DNA from: an uncultured Winogradskyella sp.
GTDB taxonomy: Bacteria > Bacteroidota > Bacteroidia > Flavobacteriales > Flavobacteriaceae
NCBI RefSeq assembly: GCF_947498345.1
Contig: NZ_CANMJY010000014.1
Span: forward strand, 41,440 to 105,439
DNA length: 64,000 nt
Direction of reading: 5' to 3'
Under the pieces are notes generated by a model. It ran no database searches. It had not been told where the DNA came from and saw only the letters and a list, made by a program, of their open reading frames with translations. Shown one piece after another: positions 33,037 to 42,341 of this stretch; position 1 is the first letter of the stretch; each line of letters begins with the position of its first letter. A program made the position numbers and the translations under genes.

Positions 33037-33425
33037 TGAGTTACTTTTGTTTTGGCGAAGATAAAAAGTTTATGTCATTACGAGGACAAGAGACGAAGTA
33101 ATCTTTTGTTTTGTACCTTCATTTTGTCTTGAAACAAAACGAAGTAAAAATTCAAAACGATTTTTAGGAAATTACCAAGGTACCATTCGCTAATGCATTA
33201 ATGTTTTAGAATTGTTTTCAACTGTAGACTTCAATCCTTGTGTCGTTTTCAAAAATTTGTAAGTGGCTCATTATTTCTTAAAATCGTTGCTTCCGACGCT
33301 GTCGGAATTTCAAGTGTGATGGTGGTTTGAGGAATGATTAAGCTGTCAATTGATTACAATACTTTGAAGATATTGCTTCGTCACTCATTCTTCGCTTCTC
33401 GCAATGACGACTTCATTTTAAAATT
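33037..33425. repeat. 389-bp gene-free region bounded by REP-like inverted repeats
   Basis: No gene supported. Left copy 33074-33103 begins GTCATTACGAGG and the right copy 33369-33408 is its inverse, GTCATTGCGAGAAGCG on the minus strand; both contain GACGAAG-type cores ending in AATC. Between them lie a hairpin TTCCGAC-GCT-GTCGGAA (33291-33307) and a second imperfect one (33117-33144). Similar GTCATTGCGAGG repeats are scattered in many bacterial genomes. It may be a decayed non-autonomous element. Confidence 0.7.
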
Positions 33426-35333
33426 TCACAACTTATGATCAATAATACTCTGAACAACTTCAGGATTCAATAATGTACTGGTATCTCCAAGCTGATCGGT
33501 TTCATTACAGGCAATTTTTCTAAGAATACGACGCATTATTTTACCGCTTCGGGTTTTTGGTAGCCCATCTGTAAATTGAATTTTATCGAGTTTGGCTATG
33601 GGTCCTATACGATCAGTAATCAATTGGTTAATCTCTTTGCGTACATTATCATGGTCTCTGGTTTCACCAGCGTCTTTTAATGTAATATAGCCATACATGG
33701 CATTGCCTTTAACATCGTGCGGAAAGCCAACAATCGCAGACTCTGCAACGGCTTGATGCTCATTAATGGCATCTTCTATAGGTGCGGTTCCTAAGTTATG
33801 ACCCGAAACAATGATGACATCATCTACCCGACCTGTAATTCTGTAATACCCGACTTCGTCTCGCAATGCTCCATCACCTGTAAAATACATATTATCAAAT
33901 GCCGAGAAATAGGTGTCTTTATAGCGTTGGTGATTGCCCCATATGGTTCGTGCTATAGAAGGCCATGGAAATTTAATACACAAGCGCCCATCAACCTGAT
34001 TGCCTTTTATCTCTTGCCCATCATCATCCATAAGTGCTGGTTGAATACCAATAAACGGTAGCGTTGCATAGGTCGGTTTTGTTGGTGTGGAAAACGGTAT
34101 AGGCGTAATCATAATGCCGCCGGTTTCTGTTTGCCACCAGGTATCTACAATTGGGCTCTTCTTCTTCCCTACGTTATCATTGTACCAATGCCAGGCTTCT
34201 TCATTTATAGGTTCGCCTACAGTGCCTAAAACCTTTAATGAGGATAGATCGTACGTATCTACAAATTCGGTGCCTTGTTTGGCCAAGGCTCTAATTGCCG
34301 TTGGTGCCGTGTAAAACTGTGTGATTTTATGCTTTTCTACGATTTCCCAAAAACGTCCAAAATCGGGATAACTTGGTACTCCTTCGAACATTACAGTTGT
34401 AGCTCCATTAGCCAGTGGTCCGTAAACGATATAACTGTGACCCGTGATCCAACCAATATCTGCCGTACACCAATACACATCATCTTCTCTATAATCGAAT
34501 ACATTTTTAAATGTGTAAGCCGTATAGACCATATAACCTGCTGTGGTATGCATCATCCCTTTGGGCATGCCAGTAGAACCCGAAGTATACAAAATAAAAA
34601 GTGGGTCTTCGGCATTCATAATTTCTGCATTGCAATCTTGATAGGCTTCATCTAATAAAGGTTGTAACCAATAATCGCGACCCGCTTTCATAAATACTTC
34701 AGAATTAATACGTTTTGCTACCAAAACGGAAGCAACACCATCACAATTTTCTAATGCTTCATCTACAATACCTTTTAAATCCAAGGTTTTTGCACCACGA
34801 TAAGACCCATCGGAAGTGATTACCATTTTGGCATCGCAATCATTAATTCGAGTTGATAATGCTGTAGATGAAAACCCTGCAAATACCACAGAATGTATAG
34901 CTCCTATTCTTGCGCAAGCCAAAACTGAAACAGCCAACTCAGGAATCATAGGCAAATAGATACAAACACGATCTCCTTTATTTATGCCTTTCTCCTTCAG
35001 TACATTGGCAAACTTACAAACACGCTCATGCAGTTGCTTATAACTTATGTGCTCTGCTTTTTCTTCTGGATTATTGGGCTCAAATAAAATGGCAGTTTTT
35101 TCACCTCGGGTTCTTAAATGCCGATCCAAACAATTCTCAGTAATATTAAGTTGTGCACCTTCAAACCATTTGACTTCGGGTTTTCTAAAATCCCAGCTTA
35201 AAACCTTATCCCATTTTTTTCTCCAATAGAAATGCTCTTCGGCAATTTCTTCCCAAAATTGTTCGGGTTGGTTAATCGATTTTTTATAAACCTGAAAGTA
35301 CTCTTCAAACTGTTTGATGTGATAGTTGCTCAT
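33426..35333 (-). CDS. acs: Acetyl-CoA synthetase
   Basis: 635 residues, normal length. Seen: LYTSGSTGMPKGMMHT (the AMP-binding P-loop, about 250-266), YWCTADIGWITGHSYIVYGP, WWQTETGGIMITP, the hinge-region FTGDGALRD, and TRSGKIMRRILRK with the regulatory lysine near the end. It makes acetyl-CoA from acetate, ATP and CoA in the cytoplasm. The gene starts directly after the stop of the AGCS symporter (TAG then ATG, zero spacing), so uptake and activation are expressed together. Confidence 0.95.
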   Translation of the reverse strand: MSNYHIKQFEEYFQVYKKSINQPEQFWEEIAEEHFYWRKKWDKVLSWDFRKPEVKWFEGAQLNITENCLDRHLRTRGEKTAILFEPNNPEEKAEHISYKQLHERVCKFANVLKEKGINKGDRVCIYLPMIPELAVSVLACARIGAIHSVVFAGFSSTALSTRINDCDAKMVITSDGSYRGAKTLDLKGIVDEALENCDGVASVLVAKRINSEVFMKAGRDYWLQPLLDEAYQDCNAEIMNAEDPLFILYTSGSTGMPKGMMHTTAGYMVYTAYTFKNVFDYREDDVYWCTADIGWITGHSYIVYGPLANGATTVMFEGVPSYPDFGRFWEIVEKHKITQFYTAPTAIRALAKQGTEFVDTYDLSSLKVLGTVGEPINEEAWHWYNDNVGKKKSPIVDTWWQTETGGIMITPIPFSTPTKPTYATLPFIGIQPALMDDDGQEIKGNQVDGRLCIKFPWPSIARTIWGNHQRYKDTYFSAFDNMYFTGDGALRDEVGYYRITGRVDDVIIVSGHNLGTAPIEDAINEHQAVAESAIVGFPHDVKGNAMYGYITLKDAGETRDHDNVRKEINQLITDRIGPIAKLDKIQFTDGLPKTRSGKIMRRILRKIACNETDQLGDTSTLLNPEVVQSIIDHKL

Positions 35334-36716
35334 CTATAATGTATTTGATTTCAATTTAGCAAAATATTTTTTTGATTCGGTAATCACTTTTGGTGCTAAA
35401 AGTATTGTAGCCATCATCGTTGGAATGGCCATTAAGGCAAATACGCCATCAATGAGATTAATCATCATACTTAAACTTGTAGTGGCACCAAGCAAAATAC
35501 TTAAAATATAAAAGTAATTATAGTAATGCTTTTTATCGGCTCCAAAGAGAAATGCCATACATTTTGTACCATAATACGAATATGAGAACAAAGAACTCAT
35601 ACTAAATACAGCTATACAAATCAGTAGAGCATATTTACCATAGGTAGGCATAACACTTGCGAATGCGGAAGCTGTAAGACTCACACCATTATCTGAAGTG
35701 GTTTCCCAAACACCTGTAACCAAAATGGCCAATGCGGTCAATGTACAAACGATAAGCGTATCTATAGCAGGTCCCAGCATTGCTACTAAGCCTTCTCTTA
35801 CAGGTTCATCAGTTTTTGCAGCTCCATGTGCCATAGGTGCTGTGCCGATGCCTGCTTCATTTGAAAACGCCCCACGTTTTACACCGTGCAAAATCAAAGC
35901 CCCCAATACGCCACCAAAAACAGTATCGTTTTTTGGATAGTAATTCCCTGCAAATGCATCTGTAATGATGAGTTTTAAATAATACATTAAGACATCACTG
36001 TGAGCAACCAAAATTATAGTAACCAAAATAAAGTACAATACAACCATACCAGGTACTAAGCGCGATGCCACATTACCTATGCGTTTTATGCCTCCTATAA
36101 TGACTAAGGCTGTTATACTAACCAACACAATACCTATGTATAAATTAGATGTAAAACTGACTTCTATGCCATTAGGCGTTAATAAAATATCATTTAAAGC
36201 TTGTGTTAATTGATTGACATTGAATACAGGCAAAGCACCAAGTAAGCCACAGAGACTAAAAAATACAGCTAGAGGTTTCCAGGCCTTACCTAAACCTTCG
36301 GTGATAAAATACATTGGCCCACCTTGAATATTGCCAACACTATCCTTTCCTCTATATAAAATGGCTAAAGTAGACGTGAAAAACTTGGTAGACATTCCTA
36401 TAAGTGCACTTATCCACATCCAAAAGACAGCACCAGGCCCTCCAATAGAAATAGCTACGGCAACACCAGCAATATTACCCATACCCACTGTTGCCGACAA
36501 GGCAGTAGTTAAAGCCTGAAAGTGTGAAATTTGACCGGGATCATTGGGGTCATCATATTTTCCTCGAAGTACAAAAACAGCATGACCTAAGTATCGAAAT
36601 GGTAAAAACCGCGAACGAATAAGTAAATATAAGCCTCCACCAATGAATAATATCATGAATGGAAAACTCCATGCTAAAGCAGAAAAGTCTTTGAGTAGTT
36701 GATCAAGAAATTCCAT
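35334..36716 (-). CDS. Sodium-coupled AGCS family symporter
   Basis: 460 residues with about 11 membrane helices. GNIAGVAVAISIGGPGAVFWMW is the family signature region, and GAFSNEAGIGTAPMAHGAAKT the second. AGCS members import alanine or glycine with Na+ (or H+). It is the first gene in the unit with acs, zero bp apart. Such a link is less usual than acetate permease-acs; whether this carrier moves an acetate-linked substrate is open. Confidence 0.85.
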   Translation of the reverse strand: MEFLDQLLKDFSALAWSFPFMILFIGGGLYLLIRSRFLPFRYLGHAVFVLRGKYDDPNDPGQISHFQALTTALSATVGMGNIAGVAVAISIGGPGAVFWMWISALIGMSTKFFTSTLAILYRGKDSVGNIQGGPMYFITEGLGKAWKPLAVFFSLCGLLGALPVFNVNQLTQALNDILLTPNGIEVSFTSNLYIGIVLVSITALVIIGGIKRIGNVASRLVPGMVVLYFILVTIILVAHSDVLMYYLKLIITDAFAGNYYPKNDTVFGGVLGALILHGVKRGAFSNEAGIGTAPMAHGAAKTDEPVREGLVAMLGPAIDTLIVCTLTALAILVTGVWETTSDNGVSLTASAFASVMPTYGKYALLICIAVFSMSSLFSYSYYGTKCMAFLFGADKKHYYNYFYILSILLGATTSLSMMINLIDGVFALMAIPTMMATILLAPKVITESKKYFAKLKSNTL

Positions 36717-36819
36717 AGGTTATAAATGTACTAAACCCATGAAACTTATGGTAATTTTATTACGGATTTAAAAAATTAAATCGCTAATTCTAGATGTTTG
36801 TTTAAACTTGTTTTTGAGA

Positions 36820-37644
36820 CTAAGACACGAGTCGTGTTACTATTGGCTTTGCTTTTTTTTTCTCTATAAGACTAGCCGTCAGTTTATTGTATGCTTCATC
36901 TACAGCATCATTTTTATAAACAAATAGCTTCTTTTTATTTTCTCTTTTCCAGCTTCCTTTAATAGCTGCTTTTTCATCTATTAAAGCTTCTACCACAGGC
37001 ATATTCTGACAAATATCTTTTAGATGTATATAAGTGATATTCTTTAAGAGCTTGGTTTTTTCAGTAAATTCAAAATAGAATGCAATAAGTTTATCTATAA
37101 TTTCTTTATTTTTTTCACTGTCTACGTTAAAGTCAAAAGCACGGAGATCAACACCTACCTTATCTTTCCAGAAGAATTCTAAAGGTATATCGAAATGAAA
37201 TTTTAGCATATTGGCCTTATTCCAATAGTTAATCACAGAAGTTATCCAAGACGAAGGCGATCTTAAAACACATATGTATTCTAAATCTTTAGCCGTTTCA
37301 TTGTTTACCAATTCGTCAATATAAGCACTCCATGAACCCGAACATTCTAATTTTAAGTCTAAATAATTCAATCGCTTGGTAAAATACTTGTCAAAATCTT
37401 TATCTAAAGCTTTATACGAGGCATAATGAATGGGCTCGTGCTGAGAGATTTCTGGATTAAAAGAGCTGGATAAGTAAGTCGTCCCCGTTTTGTAAGGTGA
37501 AATACAATAAACAGTCTTACGGTTGGCATGCTTTGAGTTAGGAGATCTCATTTTTAGCAATACCAGCCTACCTTCAATATCTCTTATAAGTCTGCCTAAG
37601 CGACTTTTAAGTAAAGAGAATTTAAATTTTTCTGAAATAGTCAT
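36820..37644 (-). CDS. Sulfotransferase-like P-loop protein
   Basis: 274 residues. SPYKTGTTYLSSSF (about 49-62) resembles the 5'-phosphosulfate loop of PAPS sulfotransferases, and VLRSPSSWITSVINYW (about 126-141) the 3'-phosphate loop (R and S). No signal peptide. If active it would move sulfate from PAPS to a sugar, lipid or peptide acceptor. The family also has inactive members and the C-terminus (KKKLFVYKNDAV onwards) is atypical. Divergent from the acyltransferase gene over a 424-bp gap. Confidence 0.6.
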   Translation of the reverse strand: MTISEKFKFSLLKSRLGRLIRDIEGRLVLLKMRSPNSKHANRKTVYCISPYKTGTTYLSSSFNPEISQHEPIHYASYKALDKDFDKYFTKRLNYLDLKLECSGSWSAYIDELVNNETAKDLEYICVLRSPSSWITSVINYWNKANMLKFHFDIPLEFFWKDKVGVDLRAFDFNVDSEKNKEIIDKLIAFYFEFTEKTKLLKNITYIHLKDICQNMPVVEALIDEKAAIKGSWKRENKKKLFVYKNDAVDEAYNKLTASLIEKKKAKPIVTRLVS

Positions 37645-38068
37645 GGTTCGATTTGGTTTAATTGCATTATCATTTTTAATATGTGCTCATACTGTATCGT
37701 AGGTTGTTTGTTTTATACAAATAATACATAACACAATAAATTAAATGATATACAAATTGTAATATTACGCTGACAAATAATTAAAAAAACCTCAGTTAAC
37801 ATCATTTATTCGATTAAAGTCATTGATTTAGAGCTATATGACGTTATTATTAACAAAAATTGCTAATAATTGTGAAGGTTTTATCCTACAACAACTGTCA
37901 GTTTTTTAACATTTTTGATAAATAAAATGCTATTTTTTAGTGCGAAAGATTAAAGAATACTATGGTTTTATTACATACACAAGTGCCAATACTTACAAAT
38001 AGAATTACAACGTTTTCTAAATATTTACACTCTAAAGAGTACCTTTGTGTACCAACCCATTTTCTAAA
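37645..38068. other. 424-bp AT-rich intergenic region
   Basis: No gene seen. It holds the -7 box at 38040-38047 and a small inverted repeat ACTC-TAAA-GAGT just before it (38029-38040). No convincing minus-strand promoter was found for the sulfotransferase-like gene, although one must lie here or be weak. Confidence 0.5.
38040..38047 (+). promoter_or_regulatory. -7 box overlapping the apparent upstream TTG start
   Basis: TACCTTTG, full TAnnTTTG match. It contains the TTG at 38045, so that codon would lie before the predicted transcript start, and the next in-frame TTG at 38069 is the likely start. Confidence 0.5.
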
Positions 38069-39160
38069 TTGAGTAAAAAACGTCTATATTTTATTGATGC
38101 GGTTCGTGCTTTTGCCATTTTAATGATGTTACAAGGCCATTTTATAGATACATTGTTAGATGTATCTTACAGAGACGAATCTAAAACTGCATTTTGGGTA
38201 TGGAAGTACTTTAGAGGAATTACTGCCCCAACATTTTTTACTATTTCGGGACTTATTTTTTCTTATTTATTGATGCGCGCAAAAAATAATGGTAATATAG
38301 AGCAGCGCATGCGTAAAGGTTGTAATAGAGGTCTTATGCTAATAGGTATTGGTTACTTATTGCGAGTGCCCATTTTTAGATGGTTATCAGGGAGGTTCAA
38401 TAGTTGTTTTTTAATTGTAGATGTATTGCAATGTATAGGTCTATCCTTGATAATTATTGTGATTATTTATAAATTGACTTGTAAGAAAACCTTAGTGTTT
38501 TCAATAGTGATGTTGATGCTGGGCATGTTAGTGTTTTTAACCGAACCCTTATATAGGTATTTAGAGCTACCTAATGTACCCTTAATATTTTCAAATTATT
38601 TTACCAAAACAAACGGCTCCATATTTACCATTTTACCATGGTTTGGCTATATGGCATTTGGAGCGTTTATATCTACATTGTTTTATAGGTATTTAGAGCG
38701 ACCACGTTTTAAATTGGCCATCGTTTCTGGATTTTTTATTTGTGGTTTATTCTTAATTTTTAAATCATCATGGTTATTTAACAGACTATACTTTGCACTC
38801 AACATTGAGCTCTTTAAAGATGTTGCTTATTACAATTATCTATTTACCAGGCTTGGTAATGTTTTGGTTTTATTTTCGGTATTCTATCTTCTGGAAAAAT
38901 ATATTAGACAGTCTTTGATCTTAAGAATAGGACAAAAAACCTTGTCAATATATGTCATCCATTTTATTGTTATTTATGGCAGTTTTACTGGTATTGGTTT
39001 GCGTCACCTTATAGGAAAAACCCTTACTCCATGGCAGGCCGTAATCGGTGCCCTAGTATTCCTTACATCTGTATGCTTTATTTCGTTTTATTATGCCAGA
39101 ACAAATGCTTTTGTATATTCTGGGATACGTAAGATTGTGGATAAGATTAAGCGTATTTAA
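38069..39160 (+). CDS. DUF1624/HGSNAT-like membrane acyltransferase
   Basis: 363 residues from TTG at 38069 (SKKRLYFIDAVRAFAILMML). There is no ATG upstream before an in-frame stop at 38033, and the other candidate TTG (38045) lies in the promoter box. About 10 membrane helices. RLYFIDAVRAFAILMMLQGH with the His is the family hallmark, and RFNSCFLIVDVLQCIG follows. Relatives (heparan-alpha-glucosaminide N-acetyltransferase type) carry acetyl groups across the membrane onto sugars. Likely modifies an envelope glycan. Tail overlaps the LysR gene end by 4 bp. Confidence 0.7.
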   Translation: MSKKRLYFIDAVRAFAILMMLQGHFIDTLLDVSYRDESKTAFWVWKYFRGITAPTFFTISGLIFSYLLMRAKNNGNIEQRMRKGCNRGLMLIGIGYLLRVPIFRWLSGRFNSCFLIVDVLQCIGLSLIIIVIIYKLTCKKTLVFSIVMLMLGMLVFLTEPLYRYLELPNVPLIFSNYFTKTNGSIFTILPWFGYMAFGAFISTLFYRYLERPRFKLAIVSGFFICGLFLIFKSSWLFNRLYFALNIELFKDVAYYNYLFTRLGNVLVLFSVFYLLEKYIRQSLILRIGQKTLSIYVIHFIVIYGSFTGIGLRHLIGKTLTPWQAVIGALVFLTSVCFISFYYARTNAFVYSGIRKIVDKIKRI

Positions 39161-40080
39161 TAATCTTCATACCAATCAAAACTTTCTTTAATAATTCTAT
39201 CTTTTTCGAATTTTAAAAACTCTAAATAAGCCATAGCTACTGGCGAAAGGTTTTTTGATTTTTGCCATACCAAATTCCAGTTACTCACTATTGGCAAATC
39301 TTTAAAAGGAATGATCTGCAAATCGTTATTTTTAAGTTCATTTTTAATACCGATCAAGGGCATTATAGATAAACCTAAGCCTGCAACAACAGCCTGTTTT
39401 AATGCCTCATTAGAAGTGAGTTGCATTTTTTTCCTGGTAGAAATATTATGACTTGCAATATAAGTTTCCATAGCATTTCTGGTTGCAGATCCATCTTCCC
39501 TGTAAATCAAGGGAAAAGTTTCAAATAACTTCTTGGCAGATGCGTTTTTATTTAGTTTTAAGTTGGTACCTCCTACCAAAAACAATTTGTTTTCCATAAG
39601 CTCAATACGCTCTAAATTTAATTGATTTGGTATAACGGATACTAAGGCAAAATCAACTTCATTTTTCTCCAGACTATTTACCACACTGCCTTTATTAGTG
39701 ACATCCATTACTAAATCTACCCCTTTATTTTTATTTATAAAGTCTGATAAAAAATAAGGCATAACATACTTGCCAGTAGAAACAATTGAAATTTTTAAAC
39801 GTCCTGCAACCTGACCTTTAAACGACATGGTTTTATAATTAATCGCCTGGACCTCGTTAAGTATTTTTTCTGCTGCTTCAGCAATTTCCCAACCAAAATC
39901 TGTAACATAAAGCTGTCTACCAACAACTTCTGTTAGTGGAATTGAAAACTGATCCTGAAACTTTTTTAATTGAATTGAAACAGCAGGTTGACTCAAAAAC
40001 AAGGCTTCAGAAGCCTTTGTAATGCTCTTTAGACGTGTAATTTTTAAAAATATCTGTAACTGATGTAAAGTATAGTTCAT
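39157..40080 (-). CDS. LysR family transcriptional regulator, probable SbtA-operon activator
   Basis: 307 residues. N-terminal winged helix (YTLHQLQIFLKITRLKSITK, then LFLSQPAVSIQLKKFQ), a linker helix, then a periplasmic-binding-protein-like effector domain from about 90. This is the CbbR/CmpR layout. It is divergent from the SbtA operon with a 106-bp gap holding a T-N11-A dyad, so it probably senses a carbon-supply metabolite and controls bicarbonate uptake. The effector is not known from sequence. Confidence 0.8.
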   Translation of the reverse strand: MNYTLHQLQIFLKITRLKSITKASEALFLSQPAVSIQLKKFQDQFSIPLTEVVGRQLYVTDFGWEIAEAAEKILNEVQAINYKTMSFKGQVAGRLKISIVSTGKYVMPYFLSDFINKNKGVDLVMDVTNKGSVVNSLEKNEVDFALVSVIPNQLNLERIELMENKLFLVGGTNLKLNKNASAKKLFETFPLIYREDGSATRNAMETYIASHNISTRKKMQLTSNEALKQAVVAGLGLSIMPLIGIKNELKNNDLQIIPFKDLPIVSNWNLVWQKSKNLSPVAMAYLEFLKFEKDRIIKESFDWYEDY

Positions 40081-40090
40081 AAATAATATT

Positions 40091-40103
40091 TATACATATG
40101 ATA
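40091..40103. promoter_or_regulatory. LysR-box candidate TAT-N7-ATA
   Basis: TATACATATGATA is a T-N11-A dyad, wider arms TTTAT / ATAAA at 40089-40105. It lies 10 bp upstream of the lysR ATG and about 55 bp before a CAACTTTG -7-like box (40139-40146) of the divergent operon, as in classical LysR loci. Confidence 0.4.
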
Positions 40104-40186
40104 AAAAATATATATAAAAATAAATAAATTTTTTGTTTCAACTTTGCATCATGAATAAATTTTATAATTAATAATAGTTTTTAAAC

Positions 40187-40408
40187 ATGGCAAGATTAGA
40201 ATCTAATACTACAATCCAAAGATTAAAAAAAACAAACTCTAAACAATCAGCTTTACGAAGCAAAGTTTGGGCAGCGTTAACTTTATTAGGGATTTCGGGT
40301 TTACTAACGCTTTCTTATATGAATGACAATATATTTATAGAACACATAGCTATATGTGGTTTTATAATTTCTTGTATAGCAATTATTAAACTCATGGAAA
40401 CTCACTAA
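40187..40408 (+). CDS. Small two-helix membrane protein upstream of sbtA
   Basis: 73 residues: a basic head (RLKKTNSKQSALRSK), then two membrane helices about 27-44 (VWAALTLLGISGLLTLSY) and 52-68. First gene of the operon downstream of the LysR box. No known family recognised. Conserved small partners of bicarbonate transporters exist in other lineages, so a regulatory subunit is possible; this is inference. Confidence 0.6.
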   Translation: MARLESNTTIQRLKKTNSKQSALRSKVWAALTLLGISGLLTLSYMNDNIFIEHIAICGFIISCIAIIKLMETH

Positions 40409-40437
40409 ACATAAAACATTTACTAAATCTAAAAATT

Positions 40438-40749
40438 ATGAAAGACACATTAAAGCAAATAAAAAGTAAGACAGAGCAAAAAATTAATCTGGTTGAAGGG
40501 ATGTTTAAGCCATCTGAAGCTTCACATATTATAAATGCATTAATTGAACAAAAGATAAACTATCACAAATTACAACGCTTAAGTCTTTGCGAAGGTGATG
40601 AAAACTGTGATATTACATACGAGAATGCTCGCATACAAGAATTGATTAAAGAAAAAGAAGTGGCTAAAGAATATATTGATACTGCGAGACGCGAAAACTA
40701 CGAAATCGTTATTAATGGTACCTTAGACATTACATTTATTAAGAAATAG
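40438..40749 (+). CDS. Small soluble helical protein in the sbtA operon
   Basis: 103 residues, mostly helical: VEGMFKPSEASHIINALIEQ, then KINYHKLQRLSL, a CEGDENC loop and an ARIQELIKEKEVAKEYIDTA helix, ending in short strands (YEIVINGTLDITF). No membrane helix. I have seen this FxPSEAxxII pattern in other Bacteroidota but know no function. SbtA of cyanobacteria is regulated by the PII-like SbtB; this protein is not obviously PII-like, yet its place fits a control partner. Gap 29 bp before and 54 bp after. Confidence 0.6.
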   Translation: MKDTLKQIKSKTEQKINLVEGMFKPSEASHIINALIEQKINYHKLQRLSLCEGDENCDITYENARIQELIKEKEVAKEYIDTARRENYEIVINGTLDITFIKK

Positions 40750-40803
40750 AGCATTATATATATCTCTAACCAACCCAAATATATAATCTAGAATTTTAAT
40801 AGT

Positions 40804-41766
40804 ATGGATTTACATCTGTTAGTTGATAATTTAACTAACCCAGCACTCCTGTTCTTTTTTCTGGGGATTATAGCAGTACAACTTAAGAGTGATTTAGAAA
40901 TACCCCCCAACTCCTCTAAATTTATTTCCTTATATCTTCTATTATCGATAGGATTTAAAGGTGGGCAAGAGCTTTCTCATAGCGACCTAAATTTTGAAAT
41001 TTTATGGTCGCTTTTATTTGGAGTTCTGCTAGCTGTAGCTGTACCTATTTATTCATATTATATTCTAAGAAGAAAGTTTAGTGTTGCAAATGCAGGTGCT
41101 ATAGCTGCTTCATACGGCTCAGTTAGTGCAGTAACATTTGTAACAGCTATTTCTTTTTTAGAAATCGAGCAGATCACCTTCGGAGGTCATATGGTCGCTG
41201 TTATGGCTTTGATGGAAGCACCATCAATTATCGTCGGTTTACTTTTAATATCCTTTTATGACAAGTACAACCCGGTAAAGATATCCATGAGTAAAGTTGC
41301 CAAGCATGCTTTAACTAACGGAAGTGTATTATTAATATTAGGTAGTCTGGTAGTTGGTTTTTTGGCAAGTGAAGAGCAAGCACAAGGTATTAAACCATTT
41401 ACAACTGACCTATTTAAAGGATTTTTAGCTGTATTTCTATTAGATATGGGAATCACCAGCGGAAAAAAGCTTGGTGCTTTTCTAAAAAAAGGTTGGTTTG
41501 CACTAATATTTGCCATCATAGTACCAATCATTAATGGTATAATTGTTGCAATTATTAGCTCTACATTTACTGAAAGCATAGGTAATCGATTGCTTTTCGC
41601 CATCTTAGCCGCTAGTGCTTCATACATTGCAGTACCAGCAGCAATGCGTCTGGCAGCACCTAAGGCAAATCCAAGTTTGTACTTGCCAATGGCATTGGCA
41701 ATAACATTCCCTTTTAATATTACTCTTGGCATGCCTCTATATTTGTGTGTTATCCAAATGTGCTAA
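40804..41766 (+). CDS. sbtA: Sodium-dependent bicarbonate transporter, SbtA family
   Basis: 320 residues with about ten membrane helices. The family opening NPALLFFFLGIIAVQLKSDLEIP and SIGFKGGQELS, the AASYGSVSAVTFV half-helix and the internal symmetry match SbtA, which takes up bicarbonate with sodium. Together with LysR this makes a carbon-supply locus in a presumably heterotrophic cell, probably for anaplerotic carboxylations. No carbonic anhydrase gene lies near. Confidence 0.85.
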   Translation: MDLHLLVDNLTNPALLFFFLGIIAVQLKSDLEIPPNSSKFISLYLLLSIGFKGGQELSHSDLNFEILWSLLFGVLLAVAVPIYSYYILRRKFSVANAGAIAASYGSVSAVTFVTAISFLEIEQITFGGHMVAVMALMEAPSIIVGLLLISFYDKYNPVKISMSKVAKHALTNGSVLLILGSLVVGFLASEEQAQGIKPFTTDLFKGFLAVFLLDMGITSGKKLGAFLKKGWFALIFAIIVPIINGIIVAIISSTFTESIGNRLLFAILAASASYIAVPAAMRLAAPKANPSLYLPMALAITFPFNITLGMPLYLCVIQMC

Positions 41767-41818
41767 CCATATCAATTTTTAGTGTATTTTTATGATATAT
41801 AATTATAGCCATTAACTA

Positions 41819-42271
41819 ATGAAATTAAATATATGGATCTTATGCATGATGTGCCTAGTGTTCGTATCCTGTAATAAAATAGCTGATAAAACTAAGGAAG
41901 GTATTAATAAAAGTGGAGAAGTTGTTGGCAAAACAGCTACCGAATTTATTGAAGGTGTATCTGAAGGCGTAGACAAAACACTAGAATGTGAAATAACACT
42001 ATCAAAAGAGCTAAAAACAAAAGGCTTAAGTAAAGGTGTTTATAACATTGAAGGTCAACCTATTGGAAATAATAATAAACTAACAATATATCTTATATTC
42101 AACCAAGATTTTGATAGCGATATTATAGCAAAAGCCTATAATAAAGATGGTCTTGAAATAGGTAGAGCAAAAACAAACATCAGTGGTAAAAAAGATGAAG
42201 CTGGGTATTTTAATTTTAAATTTGATGAACTTACAGATATAGGTTTTAGAAATAAAATTACTTTAGAATAA
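41819..42271 (+). CDS. Lipoprotein of unknown function
   Basis: 150 residues. Signal with lipobox VFVSC (Cys18). An Ala/Gly/Lys helix (GEVVGKTATEFIEGVSEGVD) is followed by a beta domain (YNIEGQPIGNNNKLTIYLIF to FRNKITLE). Such 'immunoglobulin-like' lipoproteins are common in Flavobacteriaceae without assigned function. It stands 52 bp behind sbtA and may be on its own transcript. Confidence 0.6.
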   Translation: MKLNIWILCMMCLVFVSCNKIADKTKEGINKSGEVVGKTATEFIEGVSEGVDKTLECEITLSKELKTKGLSKGVYNIEGQPIGNNNKLTIYLIFNQDFDSDIIAKAYNKDGLEIGRAKTNISGKKDEAGYFNFKFDELTDIGFRNKITLE

Positions 42272-42341
42272 AAAACTTTCTTTACATGAAGTCCTCTACT
42301 TTTTATACCAATACACCTATTTAGCTATAAATTATTATAAT

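Noticed and set aside
34275..34655. 126-codon plus-strand frame over acs
   Set aside because: Shadow of the acs gene, which covers the region with all motifs.
41256..41732. 158-codon minus-strand frame over sbtA
   Set aside because: Antisense shadow of a hydrophobic gene; the sense frame has the family signatures.
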